This document shows positions 41,489 through 47,417 of a DNA stretch of 47,417 nt, piece by piece. The DNA is taken from the NCBI RefSeq assembly GCF_013141715.1, contig NZ_WHOA01000014.1, forward strand, positions 1 to 47,417. The letters are read 5' to 3'. Position 1 is the first letter of the stretch. Each line of letters begins with the position of its first letter. The DNA is from Paenibacillus phytorum. GTDB taxonomy: Bacteria > Bacillota > Bacilli > Paenibacillales > NBRC-103111. The notes beneath the pieces are model-generated. The model made no database searches, was not told where the DNA came from, and saw only the letters and a list, made by a program, of their open reading frames with translations. A program made the position numbers and the translations under genes.

Positions 41489-42896
41489 GATCAATCACCA
41501 CCCTGCGTCTGGACTCTTTGGCAAACATTTTACCTGGATTTAAAAGAAGGTGTGGATCGAAGACTTCCTTAATCCCTTTCATCATGGCGATTCCGGCACT
41601 TCCCACTTTCCATTCCAAGAAAGGGGCTTTGACTAAACCAACACCATGCTCACCAGTAATCGTCCCTCCCATCCCGATAGCCGCTTCAAATATTTCCTCG
41701 AAGGCTAATTCAACACGATGTATTTCTTCGTGATCCCTTGCATCCGTCGTCGCCGTTGGGTGAAGGTTGCCATCTCCCGCATGTCCAAAGGTACAAATTT
41801 GCACGCGATGCTTCTCGGCTATGCGATTAATCTCTAGGACCATATCAGCAATCTTAGAGCGTGGAACGGTCGCATCCTCTAATATCGTTGTTGGGCGTAG
41901 ACGAGCTAGTGCAGTAAAGGCGCTTCTCCTTGCCGTTAACAGCTTCAGGGCTTCCTCTTGATTGCTCGCAATGCTGACTTCATCCGCCAGCTCCTCGCGG
42001 CAAATTTCTGAGATCCGTTCGATATCCCGCTCGACGGTTTCCATATCTCCATCCTGCTCGATTAACAGAATAGCTGCCATATCGAGCGGAAGTCCCAATT
42101 TGGCGAAATCGTCTACAACACGAATCGTAGGATTATCCATGAATTCTAAGGTAGCCGGAATGATGCGATTTTCTATGATTTTAGACACCGTACGAGCTGC
42201 TCCATATAAGTCTTTGTACATGGCGAGCATCGTTTTCTTATATTTGGGAGGCGGTATTAGCTTAAGCGTTGCTTCGGTAATGACTGCTAATGTACCCTCC
42301 GAGCCAATGAGCAGCTTCGTTAAATCATAGCCGGCCACATCCTTCATCAGCTTCCCGCCTGTTCGCATAATTTCGCCTGAGGCTAGGACACATTCTAATC
42401 CGATCACATAATCTTTGGTAGTGCCGTATTTTAAGCCGCGAAGACCTCCGGAGCATTCCGCTATATTTCCGCCTATCGTCGAGATCGACATACTGCTCGG
42501 ATCTGGTGGATAAAATAAGCCAAGATTTTCAATATGCTCTATGAATTGCTTCGTAATGATACCCGGCTGGACCGTTGCCGTTAAATTTTGCAAATCAATG
42601 TCGAGTATCGCATTCATTCGATGCATGACCATCACGATTCCCCCTTGAACGGGAACCGTTCCGCCGCAAAGATTCGTGCCTGAACCTCTGCTTACCAGCG
42701 GAATGCGATATTCATTTAACACCTTCATAATCGCAGATACCTGCGCCGTATCTTTGGGATAGATCACACCATCAGGCAGCGCTTGGAGCATAGGTGTTCC
42801 ATCGTAAGAATGCGTAACAAGAGATTCCATATCATCTTTGAAAAATGCCTCGCCTACAATATCCTGCAGTTTTTGTCTTACTCGACTATCAAGCAT
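41481..42896 (-). CDS. glcD: Glycolate oxidase FAD subunit
   Basis: 471 residues, FAD-binding type 4 (PCMH) fold. RGSGTNLCGGTVPVQGGIVM (about 76-95) and YPPDPSSMSISTIGGNIAECSGG hold the FAD pyrophosphate site; the C-terminal FGHAGDGNLHP (about 375-385) and GEHGVGLVKAPFL are the catalytic/metal motifs of D-lactate and glycolate dehydrogenases. A D-lactate dehydrogenase role is possible. First gene of glcDF, divergent from a GntR regulator whose operator lies between. ATG with GGGAGGT. Confidence 0.92.
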   Translation of the reverse strand: MLDSRVRQKLQDIVGEAFFKDDMESLVTHSYDGTPMLQALPDGVIYPKDTAQVSAIMKVLNEYRIPLVSRGSGTNLCGGTVPVQGGIVMVMHRMNAILDIDLQNLTATVQPGIITKQFIEHIENLGLFYPPDPSSMSISTIGGNIAECSGGLRGLKYGTTKDYVIGLECVLASGEIMRTGGKLMKDVAGYDLTKLLIGSEGTLAVITEATLKLIPPPKYKKTMLAMYKDLYGAARTVSKIIENRIIPATLEFMDNPTIRVVDDFAKLGLPLDMAAILLIEQDGDMETVERDIERISEICREELADEVSIASNQEEALKLLTARRSAFTALARLRPTTILEDATVPRSKIADMVLEINRIAEKHRVQICTFGHAGDGNLHPTATTDARDHEEIHRVELAFEEIFEAAIGMGGTITGEHGVGLVKAPFLEWKVGSAGIAMMKGIKEVFDPHLLLNPGKMFAKESRRRVVIDRG

Positions 42897-42936
42897 AAAT
42901 ACCTCCCATGGGACAACTCATTTATTTCAACACAAT

Positions 42937-42950
42937 TGATCATGTGATCA
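42937..42950. promoter_or_regulatory. Palindromic operator between glcD and the gntR gene
   Basis: TGATCA-TG-TGATCA is a perfect-arm inverted repeat, 41 nt before the glcD start and 66 nt before the gntR start. Size and symmetry fit FadR-family GntR operators, so the divergent regulator is the likely ligand. Confidence 0.65.
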
Positions 42951-43015
42951 GATGACTTTTTTTCTATTTTAACTTATGATTGAATAGATGTATAGATACT
43001 TCATGGGGGAATTAT

Positions 43016-43729
43016 ATGACATTTCAGCAGATTCGACCGCAAAAGGGCTCGGAAATCGTGCTTCAACAAATAAAAATGCAAATCGAGACGGGTACCTATG
43101 CACCAGGTTCGAAACTTCCAACTGTTGTTGAACTTGCTGCTAGCTTTCAGGTTGGCCGTTCTACGGTTAGAGAAGCGCTTAGCGGGTTAAAGGCTATAGG
43201 CTGGGTAGATATTCGACATGGCGGAGGCACCTTCGTTACGAACCCTTTGCCAAAAGACAGCAGCAGCCTTTTTGACCAAGGCCAAACGCTGCAGGAAGTG
43301 CAGGAGGTCCGAAGATTCATAGAGGCGGGTTGTGCTTCGTTAGCCGCAAGTCGCCGTACCGAAGAAAATTTGACGGCACTCAGGCAGATCCTCAGCACTA
43401 TGGAAGCTTCCCTTGAAAATGAAGAAGAAAGCGAGCAAGCCGATATTCGCTTTCACCTAGAAATCGCCAAAGCCTCCCACAATTCCCTCATGATCGGGAT
43501 GATGGAGTCATTAACGGAGCGGTTGCAGCAAAGTATGAAGGCTTCTCGCCGGCTATGGTTTTTTGCTGAACGTGCTTCCGCTGAAAAGCTCCTTCAGGAA
43601 CATCGTGACATCGTCGATGCCATCGAGACGAAAGATGAGCAGCTTGCAGCGGAGAAGATGTCGCAGCATATTCATAAAGTGGACCAAGTTATTCAAAAGC
43701 TTGCCAAAATCTCTACGGATAAATTCTGA
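43016..43729 (+). CDS. GntR family (FadR subfamily) regulator
   Basis: 237 residues. The winged helix (about 5-75) shows YAPGSKLPTVVELAASFQVGRSTVREALSGLKAIGWVDIRHGGGTFV-type GntR features. The C-terminal FCD helical domain (about 85-230) contains metal-ligand positions (DIRFHLEIAKASHN; LLQEHRDIVDAIETKD), binding a small carboxylate. ATG 43016 with GGGGGA; an in-frame start 36 nt upstream precedes that site. Divergent from glcDF: probably a glycolate- or lactate-responsive repressor, like LldR/LutR/GlcC. Confidence 0.9.
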   Translation: MTFQQIRPQKGSEIVLQQIKMQIETGTYAPGSKLPTVVELAASFQVGRSTVREALSGLKAIGWVDIRHGGGTFVTNPLPKDSSSLFDQGQTLQEVQEVRRFIEAGCASLAASRRTEENLTALRQILSTMEASLENEEESEQADIRFHLEIAKASHNSLMIGMMESLTERLQQSMKASRRLWFFAERASAEKLLQEHRDIVDAIETKDEQLAAEKMSQHIHKVDQVIQKLAKISTDKF

Positions 43730-43905
43730 GAAACTTCACTGCTTATTCTTCTATAACTGGTATTCTATCGATTCGGGGATCGGTAAAGATGTCATACTCA
43801 CACTTCTACTGTGCGCTCTTGAGCCCTCGTGATCTCGCTTCTTTTCATCTCTTCTCGCCCTCCCTAAAGTACCATCGGAAATTGCACATCATAACATAAC
43901 TCAAG

Positions 43906-43929
43906 AGAATCTAAGGTAGAATCTAAGGC
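43906..43929. repeat. 12-bp tandem duplication across the anmK stop
   Basis: AGAATCTAAGGT (43906-43917) is followed by AGAATCTAAGGC (43918-43929). On the minus strand both copies carry CCT TAG, so the stop of anmK is duplicated. The 190-nt gap to the gntR stop holds no other gene or hairpin that I can support. Confidence 0.8.
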
Positions 43930-45116
43930 AGGGCTAACTTACCCATGATCGTGGGCCGCTCAGCTCCAGTAGCGGATGGCAGATTATTAGGCACGCCATG
44001 AATCCAATCGTTACCCAGCAAGGCAAAGAGGACAGCTTCTTTGGCATCACCCGATAAGCCAAGTTCATCCGATGTAAGAATGGATTGCTCTGGAAGCAGT
44101 TCTCGGAGCATTCCGAGCAGCGTCTGATTATGCGCCCCGCCACCGCTTACAATCACTTCCGCAATGTTATACTCCGGTAAAACGAAGTCGTTGTAAGAAC
44201 GGGCGATGGAATGCGCGGTAAATGAAGTCGCTGTCGCGACGATGTCTTCAGGAGGTAGACCTCGCTCAAGTGCAGTCGCCAAATAAGAAGAGGCATATGC
44301 TTTACCAAAGAGCTCACGCCCCGTTGTTTTGGGTGGAGGGAGTTTGAAGTAAGGATGTGCCAGCATGCTATTAAGCAGCTCTACATCTACAAAGCCGATA
44401 GAGGCCCAAGAGCCATTCGCATCATAAGTTAACCGGCCTTGTGAAAGCTCAAAGACAACTTGGTCCATGATCATATTGCCTGGTCCCGTATCAAAGGCGA
44501 TAAGACGATGAGCATCGGTCGATGCGGAAGCCGGAATCGCGGTGCAATTGCCAATCCCGCCGATATTTTGGAGAATACGACCCTTTTCCTCATGGCGGAA
44601 CAGAATAAAGTCCCCGTAAGGCGCAAGCGGTGCACCTTGACCGCCAACCGCCATATCCGCTGTACGGAAATCGCCAACAACAGGTCTTCCCGTCCGCTTA
44701 GCAAGGACGGATAAATCGCCGATTTGCAGGGTTGATTTCGGCAGAAATGGATTTGCTTCATCCGCTACCGGGATGTGCCATACCGTCTGACCATGAGAAC
44801 TGATGAGATCAATTTGCTCCAAGGGGATATTAGCCGCTGCCGCCGCGCGTAACACTGCATCGGCAAAGCGTTCCGCTATCGCGAAGTTCATCCCGCATAA
44901 CAAAGACACATCGGAATGTTCGATGGAACATAATTCTTTGAGCTTTTCCCGTAATTCATCTTCATAGGCGAAGCTCTCAAAGTGGAGCACCTCGACCTTC
45001 GCGTTAACGCCGCAGCCATCAATCCGAACAAGCGCGACGTCAATGCCGTCAAGGGAAGTACCGGACATAATTCCAGCAACCGTCAGAGACGTTTGATTCA
45101 ATAAGGAACGCAGCAT
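43923..45116 (-). CDS. anmK: Anhydro-N-acetylmuramic acid kinase
   Basis: 397 residues of the hexokinase-like AnmK family. VAGIMSGTSLDGIDVALV (about 12-29) is the ATP/sugar motif; SSHGQTVWHIP, IGDLSVLAKRTGRPVVGDFRTADMAVGGQGAPLAP and FDTGPGNMIMD follow. It opens and phosphorylates anhydroMurNAc from wall turnover to MurNAc-6-P. Start at ATG 45116, overlapping the nagZ stop (TAATG) and preceded by GGAGGGTGG; a 31-residue N-terminal extension in frame is just nagZ sequence. Pairing with nagZ makes a muropeptide salvage operon. Confidence 0.94.
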   Translation of the reverse strand: MLRSLLNQTSLTVAGIMSGTSLDGIDVALVRIDGCGVNAKVEVLHFESFAYEDELREKLKELCSIEHSDVSLLCGMNFAIAERFADAVLRAAAAANIPLEQIDLISSHGQTVWHIPVADEANPFLPKSTLQIGDLSVLAKRTGRPVVGDFRTADMAVGGQGAPLAPYGDFILFRHEEKGRILQNIGGIGNCTAIPASASTDAHRLIAFDTGPGNMIMDQVVFELSQGRLTYDANGSWASIGFVDVELLNSMLAHPYFKLPPPKTTGRELFGKAYASSYLATALERGLPPEDIVATATSFTAHSIARSYNDFVLPEYNIAEVIVSGGGAHNQTLLGMLRELLPEQSILTSDELGLSGDAKEAVLFALLGNDWIHGVPNNLPSATGAERPTIMGKLALP

Positions 45117-46774
45117 TATAAACCACCCTCCCATTTCCATCCTGCAGGATAGTCTAGACCGAGCGAGACCGGCAGCCGGCCTTGCGGAGTAAGCTGTCCT
45201 AACAAGCACTTGGCCGCACTTTGCAGGGCAAGCGGCCGACTTTCATAAGCCGCGACGAAGGTTGAAATCTCAGGCAGCTCCAGCAAATCGTACGGCACTC
45301 GCAGTGCGACGACGACAAGCGGCTTGCCGAGCGCCTGCAGGGCAAGCACCAACTCGACCTGCGCGGGATGGAATCGGGCGTTGTACGTCCCGATGACGAT
45401 CTGCTCCGCCTGCTGCGCCTCGGCGAGCAGCGCAGAGCTGCTCGCTGCCACCTCCGGCAGCGGCAGCACGCGATCGAGCACGTCTAGGCCGTGCTCGGCC
45501 AGCGCAGCCCCTAAGCTCGCGGGGCCCGCGTATGTTTCGTCGACACCCGACGAAACGGCTGCGGCCACAGTGATCGCGAGCGTCTTCTCCCGCTTCAGCG
45601 GGAGCAGCTTCTGCTCGTCTTTGACGAGCGTGATGCTCGCCTCGCTGAGGCGCTGGGCGACCGCGCGGTGCGCCGCGGTCCCTACCTCATCCGCGGCCGC
45701 CGCACTTGGCCGCGCTTCAAACAAGCCGCGCCGCTCCTTGAGCGCGAGCAAACGGGCGACCGAAGCGTCAATACGCGCTTCGGTAATCCGCCCTTCGCGC
45801 ACCGCGCGCTCCAGCGCGGTGATGGCCGCGAGCTGGCGGTCGCGGCTGTGGCTGATCAGCACGAGATCAGCCCCCGCTTCGACCGCCATGACAGCCGCCG
45901 GCGCTGTGCCGTAATGCTCGGAGATCGCGTTCATTTCCATACAATCGGTCATGATAACTCCCTCAAAGCCGAGCTCCTCACGAAGCAATCCAGTAAGTAC
46001 AGACTTCGAAAGAGTGACAGGCAGCTTATCCGATTCTAAAGCGGGGAAATAAATGTGCGCTGACATAATAGCATCCACGCCGCTCTTGATCGATTCAACG
46101 AAAGGCACCAATTCAACCGCACGAATACGAACTTCAGAATGCTCGATCGTTGGTAAATCCAGATGCGAATCTACGTTTGTATCACCATGACCTGGGAAAT
46201 GCTTGGCCGTTGCAACGACCCCGGCATCCTGGTAACCTTGCATCGACTGACTTCCATATTCGGCGACAAGTTCCGGAGACTCCCCGAATGATCGAACGCC
46301 GATAACGGGATTATCCGGATTATTATTCACATCCAGAACAGGTGCGAAGTTCATATTAACGCCCAGTGTTCGCAATTCCTGCCCTGAAATAAAGGACGAC
46401 TCATAGGCAGACTTTGAACCGTCAGCTGCTTTAAGAGCTCCCGCAGCTAGTGCCATCTGTCCTGGCATTAACGCCACGCCTTCAGTCAAGCGAGCCACCA
46501 TGCCGCCCTCTTGATCAATGGATATCCATAACGGCAGATTCTGAGAACGCTTTGCAACTTGTTGGAGCTGCTCGGATAACCGAGCAACTTGCTGTGTGTC
46601 CTGTACATTACGCGCGAAGTAAATGACCCCGCCTATGTGGTTTTGTTCAATAAAGCTCTCCAGATCTTCAGTCATACCCGTACCTTCAAAACCACAAAGG
46701 ATCATCTGACCTATTTTTTGCCGAAGCGTCAATTCATTGATGTCTCTCTGGCTCCTGCTCGTATTCATATTCAT
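45116..46774 (-). CDS. nagZ: GH3 beta-N-acetylhexosaminidase NagZ
   Basis: 552 residues: the GH3 barrel (about 1-350) plus a C-terminal alpha/beta sandwich (about 370-545), the two-domain Firmicute form. The catalytic His/Asp pair sits in KHFPGHGDTNVDSH (about 190-203), and the nucleophile is Asp in GVIMTDCMEMNAI. Splits GlcNAc-anhydroMurNAc. No signal peptide is evident, so it may act inside the cell, although B. subtilis NagZ is secreted. The 3' half (45190-45890) reaches 73-77% GC in counted lines, against 43% at 46021-46080. ATG with GAGGGGAG about 12 nt away. Confidence 0.93.
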   Translation of the reverse strand: MNMNTSRSQRDINELTLRQKIGQMILCGFEGTGMTEDLESFIEQNHIGGVIYFARNVQDTQQVARLSEQLQQVAKRSQNLPLWISIDQEGGMVARLTEGVALMPGQMALAAGALKAADGSKSAYESSFISGQELRTLGVNMNFAPVLDVNNNPDNPVIGVRSFGESPELVAEYGSQSMQGYQDAGVVATAKHFPGHGDTNVDSHLDLPTIEHSEVRIRAVELVPFVESIKSGVDAIMSAHIYFPALESDKLPVTLSKSVLTGLLREELGFEGVIMTDCMEMNAISEHYGTAPAAVMAVEAGADLVLISHSRDRQLAAITALERAVREGRITEARIDASVARLLALKERRGLFEARPSAAAADEVGTAAHRAVAQRLSEASITLVKDEQKLLPLKREKTLAITVAAAVSSGVDETYAGPASLGAALAEHGLDVLDRVLPLPEVAASSSALLAEAQQAEQIVIGTYNARFHPAQVELVLALQALGKPLVVVALRVPYDLLELPEISTFVAAYESRPLALQSAAKCLLGQLTPQGRLPVSLGLDYPAGWKWEGGL

Positions 46775-46816
46775 ATCGTTTACTAACTCCCCTCGTCAAG
46801 CAATCAAATTCCTATA

Positions 46817-46830
46817 TGTAAGTGTTTACA
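46817..46830. promoter_or_regulatory. cre-like (CcpA) site before nagZ
   Basis: TGTAAGTGTTTACA matches the cre consensus TGWAANCGNTNWCA at all defined positions but one (T for C), with symmetric TGTAA/TTACA arms. It lies about 20 nt downstream of the nagZ -10, where CcpA binding would block elongation under good carbon supply. Confidence 0.55.
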
Positions 46831-46850
46831 ATGCAAACCGAATACCTATT

Positions 46851-46879
46851 ATTATAGGAATAAAAAAATAATATTTCAA
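46851..46879 (-). promoter_or_regulatory. Consensus sigma-A promoter of nagZ-anmK
   Basis: On the minus strand TTGAAA (46879-46874), 17 nt, TATAAT (46856-46851). It lies in AT-rich DNA 77 nt before the nagZ ATG. Confidence 0.75.
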
Positions 46880-46934
46880 TATAAATATAATATGTGAAAT
46901 TTTATTTTAAATTGAAATAGAACCGAGAAGAGTG

Positions 46935-46976
46935 AAAAGAGGCAAACGAATGTCATCCATTCGCTGCCTCTTTTTT
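46935..46976. terminator. Terminator-like hairpin without an assigned gene
   Basis: AAGAGGCA (46937-46944) pairs with TGCCTCTT (46965-46972), with an inner CGAATG/CATTCG stem; T6 follows on the plus strand, and four T on the minus. The interval 46775-47115 has no gene I can support: it holds the nagZ promoter, this hairpin and the tRNA terminator. Its transcript is unclear. Confidence 0.6.
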
Positions 46977-47057
46977 GCTAACCCATATAAAAAGAAATGA
47001 CATCTAAAGCCTCGCGACCATAGGGAAAGCCCTTGTCGAAATCCTATCGGGGAACGA

Positions 47058-47101
47058 CAAAAAAAGTGGTTGAGCAGGAAAGCTTCCTGTTCAACCACTT
47101 T
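47058..47101 (-). terminator. Terminator of the tRNA cluster
   Basis: On the minus strand AAAGTGGTTGAaCAGGAA pairs with TTCCTGcTCAACCACTTT, a stem of about 17 bp with one mismatch, followed by T-rich DNA. It begins about 15 nt beyond tRNA-Leu(CAA). Confidence 0.9.
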
Positions 47102-47115
47102 ACTTTGTCATACGA

Positions 47116-47194
47116 TACCGGCAAGAGGACTCGAACCTCCACCCTTTCGGACTCGATTTTGAGTCGAGCGCGTCTGCCATTCCGCCATGCCGGC
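47116..47194 (-). tRNA. tRNA-Leu (CAA)
   Basis: 79 nt on the minus strand, GCCGGCATGGCGGAATGGCA to TGCCGGTA. The acceptor stem closes with a G-U first pair, the D arm has the class II leucine pattern, the anticodon arm is CTCGA-CTCAAAA-TCGAG, giving CAA (codon UUG), and the T arm has GGTTCGAGT. No CCA is encoded (TCG follows). The variable arm is rather short for Leu. Confidence 0.9.
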
Positions 47195-47200
47195 TTAGCT

Positions 47201-47226
47201 GCACGCCTTGATGTGTTACGGCGTGC
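47201..47226. repeat. Hairpin between tRNA-Leu(CAA) and tRNA-Leu(TAA)
   Basis: GCACGCC (47201-47207) pairs with GGCGTGC (47220-47226) across 12 nt. There is no T run, so a processing or spacer stem is likelier than a terminator. Confidence 0.65.
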
Positions 47227-47241
47227 TTGCAGTTAAGATAA

Positions 47242-47327
47242 TGCCGAAGACCGGACTTGAACCGGTACGGTAGTCACCTACCGCAGGATTTTAAGTCCTG
47301 TGCGTCTGCCGATTCCGCCACTCCGGC
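47242..47327 (-). tRNA. tRNA-Leu (TAA)
   Basis: 86 nt on the minus strand, GCCGGAGTGGCGGAATCGGC to CTTCGGCA. The anticodon arm CAGGA-CTTAAAA-TCCTG gives TAA (codon UUA). A proper long variable arm (CGGTAGGTGACTACCG) marks class II. CCA is not encoded. Confidence 0.95.
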
Positions 47328-47341
47328 TTAATTGAAAGCTC

Positions 47342-47375
47342 CGAACTGGATGTAACTAAGCTACCATCCAGTTCG
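47342..47375. repeat. Hairpin between tRNA-Leu(TAA) and the next tRNA
   Basis: A perfect 11-bp inverted repeat, CGAACTGGATG (47342-47352) and CATCCAGTTCG (47365-47375), with a 12-nt loop and no T run on either side. Confidence 0.75.
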
Positions 47376-47386
47376 TTACTTTGGGA

Positions 47387-47417
47387 TGCGCGTAGAGGGA
47401 CTTGAACCCCCACGGTC
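47387..47417 (-). tRNA. Partial tRNA (3' part only), probably Leu
   Basis: The minus strand shows the T arm GGGGGTTCAAGTCCCTC, the acceptor 3' strand TACGCGC and discriminator A at 47387. The 5' part with the anticodon lies beyond the window. Bases before the T arm (GACCGT) look like the end of a long variable arm, so a third leucine tRNA is likely but unproven. Confidence 0.75.

Noticed and set aside
43830..43890. Minus-strand 16-codon frame after GGGAGGGCG in the gntR-anmK gap
   Set aside because: A good ribosome site but a very short, charged product with no conservation evidence.
46907..47098. Minus-strand 63-codon frame between nagZ and the tRNAs
   Set aside because: It runs through two terminator hairpins and has no ribosome site.
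1..47417. CRISPR arrays, insertion sequences, prophage or toxin-antitoxin genes
   Set aside because: No regularly spaced repeats, transposase or phage-like proteins were seen; the repeats present are short and local.

Overview
The window looks like chromosome from a spore-forming, Gram-positive member of the Paenibacillaceae, most likely Paenibacillus or a close relative. The left edge has the gene order known from Bacillus subtilis next to an rRNA operon (rrn leader, ygxA, ygzB, perR). Ribosome binding sites are strong and purine-rich, and TTG and GTG starts are frequent. The gene families (gatCAB, MATE, AraC with cupin, KinB-type kinase) fit the same group. GC is moderate, with a few sharply GC-rich patches inside genes. 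I see no insertion sequences, prophage or CRISPR array.

Layout. 1-300: minus-strand rRNA leader with two tandem promoters; the 16S gene lies off the left edge. 310-7000: ygxA, ygzB, a membrane-anchored GH18 glycosidase, perR, an ECF sigma factor with a one-helix partner and a membrane protein, an MgtC-like protein and a GNAT acetyltransferase. 7022-10280: gatCAB, for Gln-tRNA(Gln)/Asn-tRNA(Asn) formation. 10453-14878: a TetR-controlled efflux operon (HlyD, ABC-2 permease, TolC-like protein, no ATPase). 15068-18361: a small conserved protein, MATE exporter, YhcH-like protein and fructose-6-phosphate aldolase/transaldolase. 18397-21427: transketolase with a divergent LysR regulator. 21521-25390: a sugar-acid pathway (Zn-dehydrogenase, a broken aldo/keto reductase, a fuconolactonase-like lactonase) with a divergent AraC regulator.

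The centre of interest is 25405-39970. A minus-strand operon encodes a receiver protein, PelD, PelE, a PelA-type deacetylase, PelF and PelG. This is the Gram-positive form of the Pel exopolysaccharide synthase, which uses UDP-GalNAc. Divergent from it is a secreted GH114 enzyme, the counterpart of the PelA hydrolase domain. Next comes a plus-strand signalling set: REC-HD-GYP (c-di-GMP phosphodiesterase type), an H-NOX haem/nitric-oxide sensor, a soluble hybrid histidine kinase with two receivers, and a lone receiver. Converging on that set is a UDP-hexose 4-epimerase that could supply UDP-GalNAc. A sporulation-type membrane kinase lies just beyond the pel terminator. PelD keeps an RxxD c-di-GMP inhibitory site in a degenerate GGDEF domain. 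The set can therefore be read as one module: NO or redox state, then H-NOX, then phosphorelay, then HD-GYP control of c-di-GMP, then PelD, then polysaccharide, with GH114 as remodelling or dispersal enzyme. The parts are recognisable families; the wiring is inference.

40154-43729 is a glycolate/lactate-type oxidase pair (GlcF, GlcD) with a divergent FadR-type GntR regulator and a clear palindromic operator. 43923-46774 is nagZ-anmK for cell-wall muropeptide recovery, with a consensus promoter and a cre-like site. The right edge is a minus-strand cluster of three tRNA genes: Leu(CAA), Leu(TAA) and one cut by the window end.
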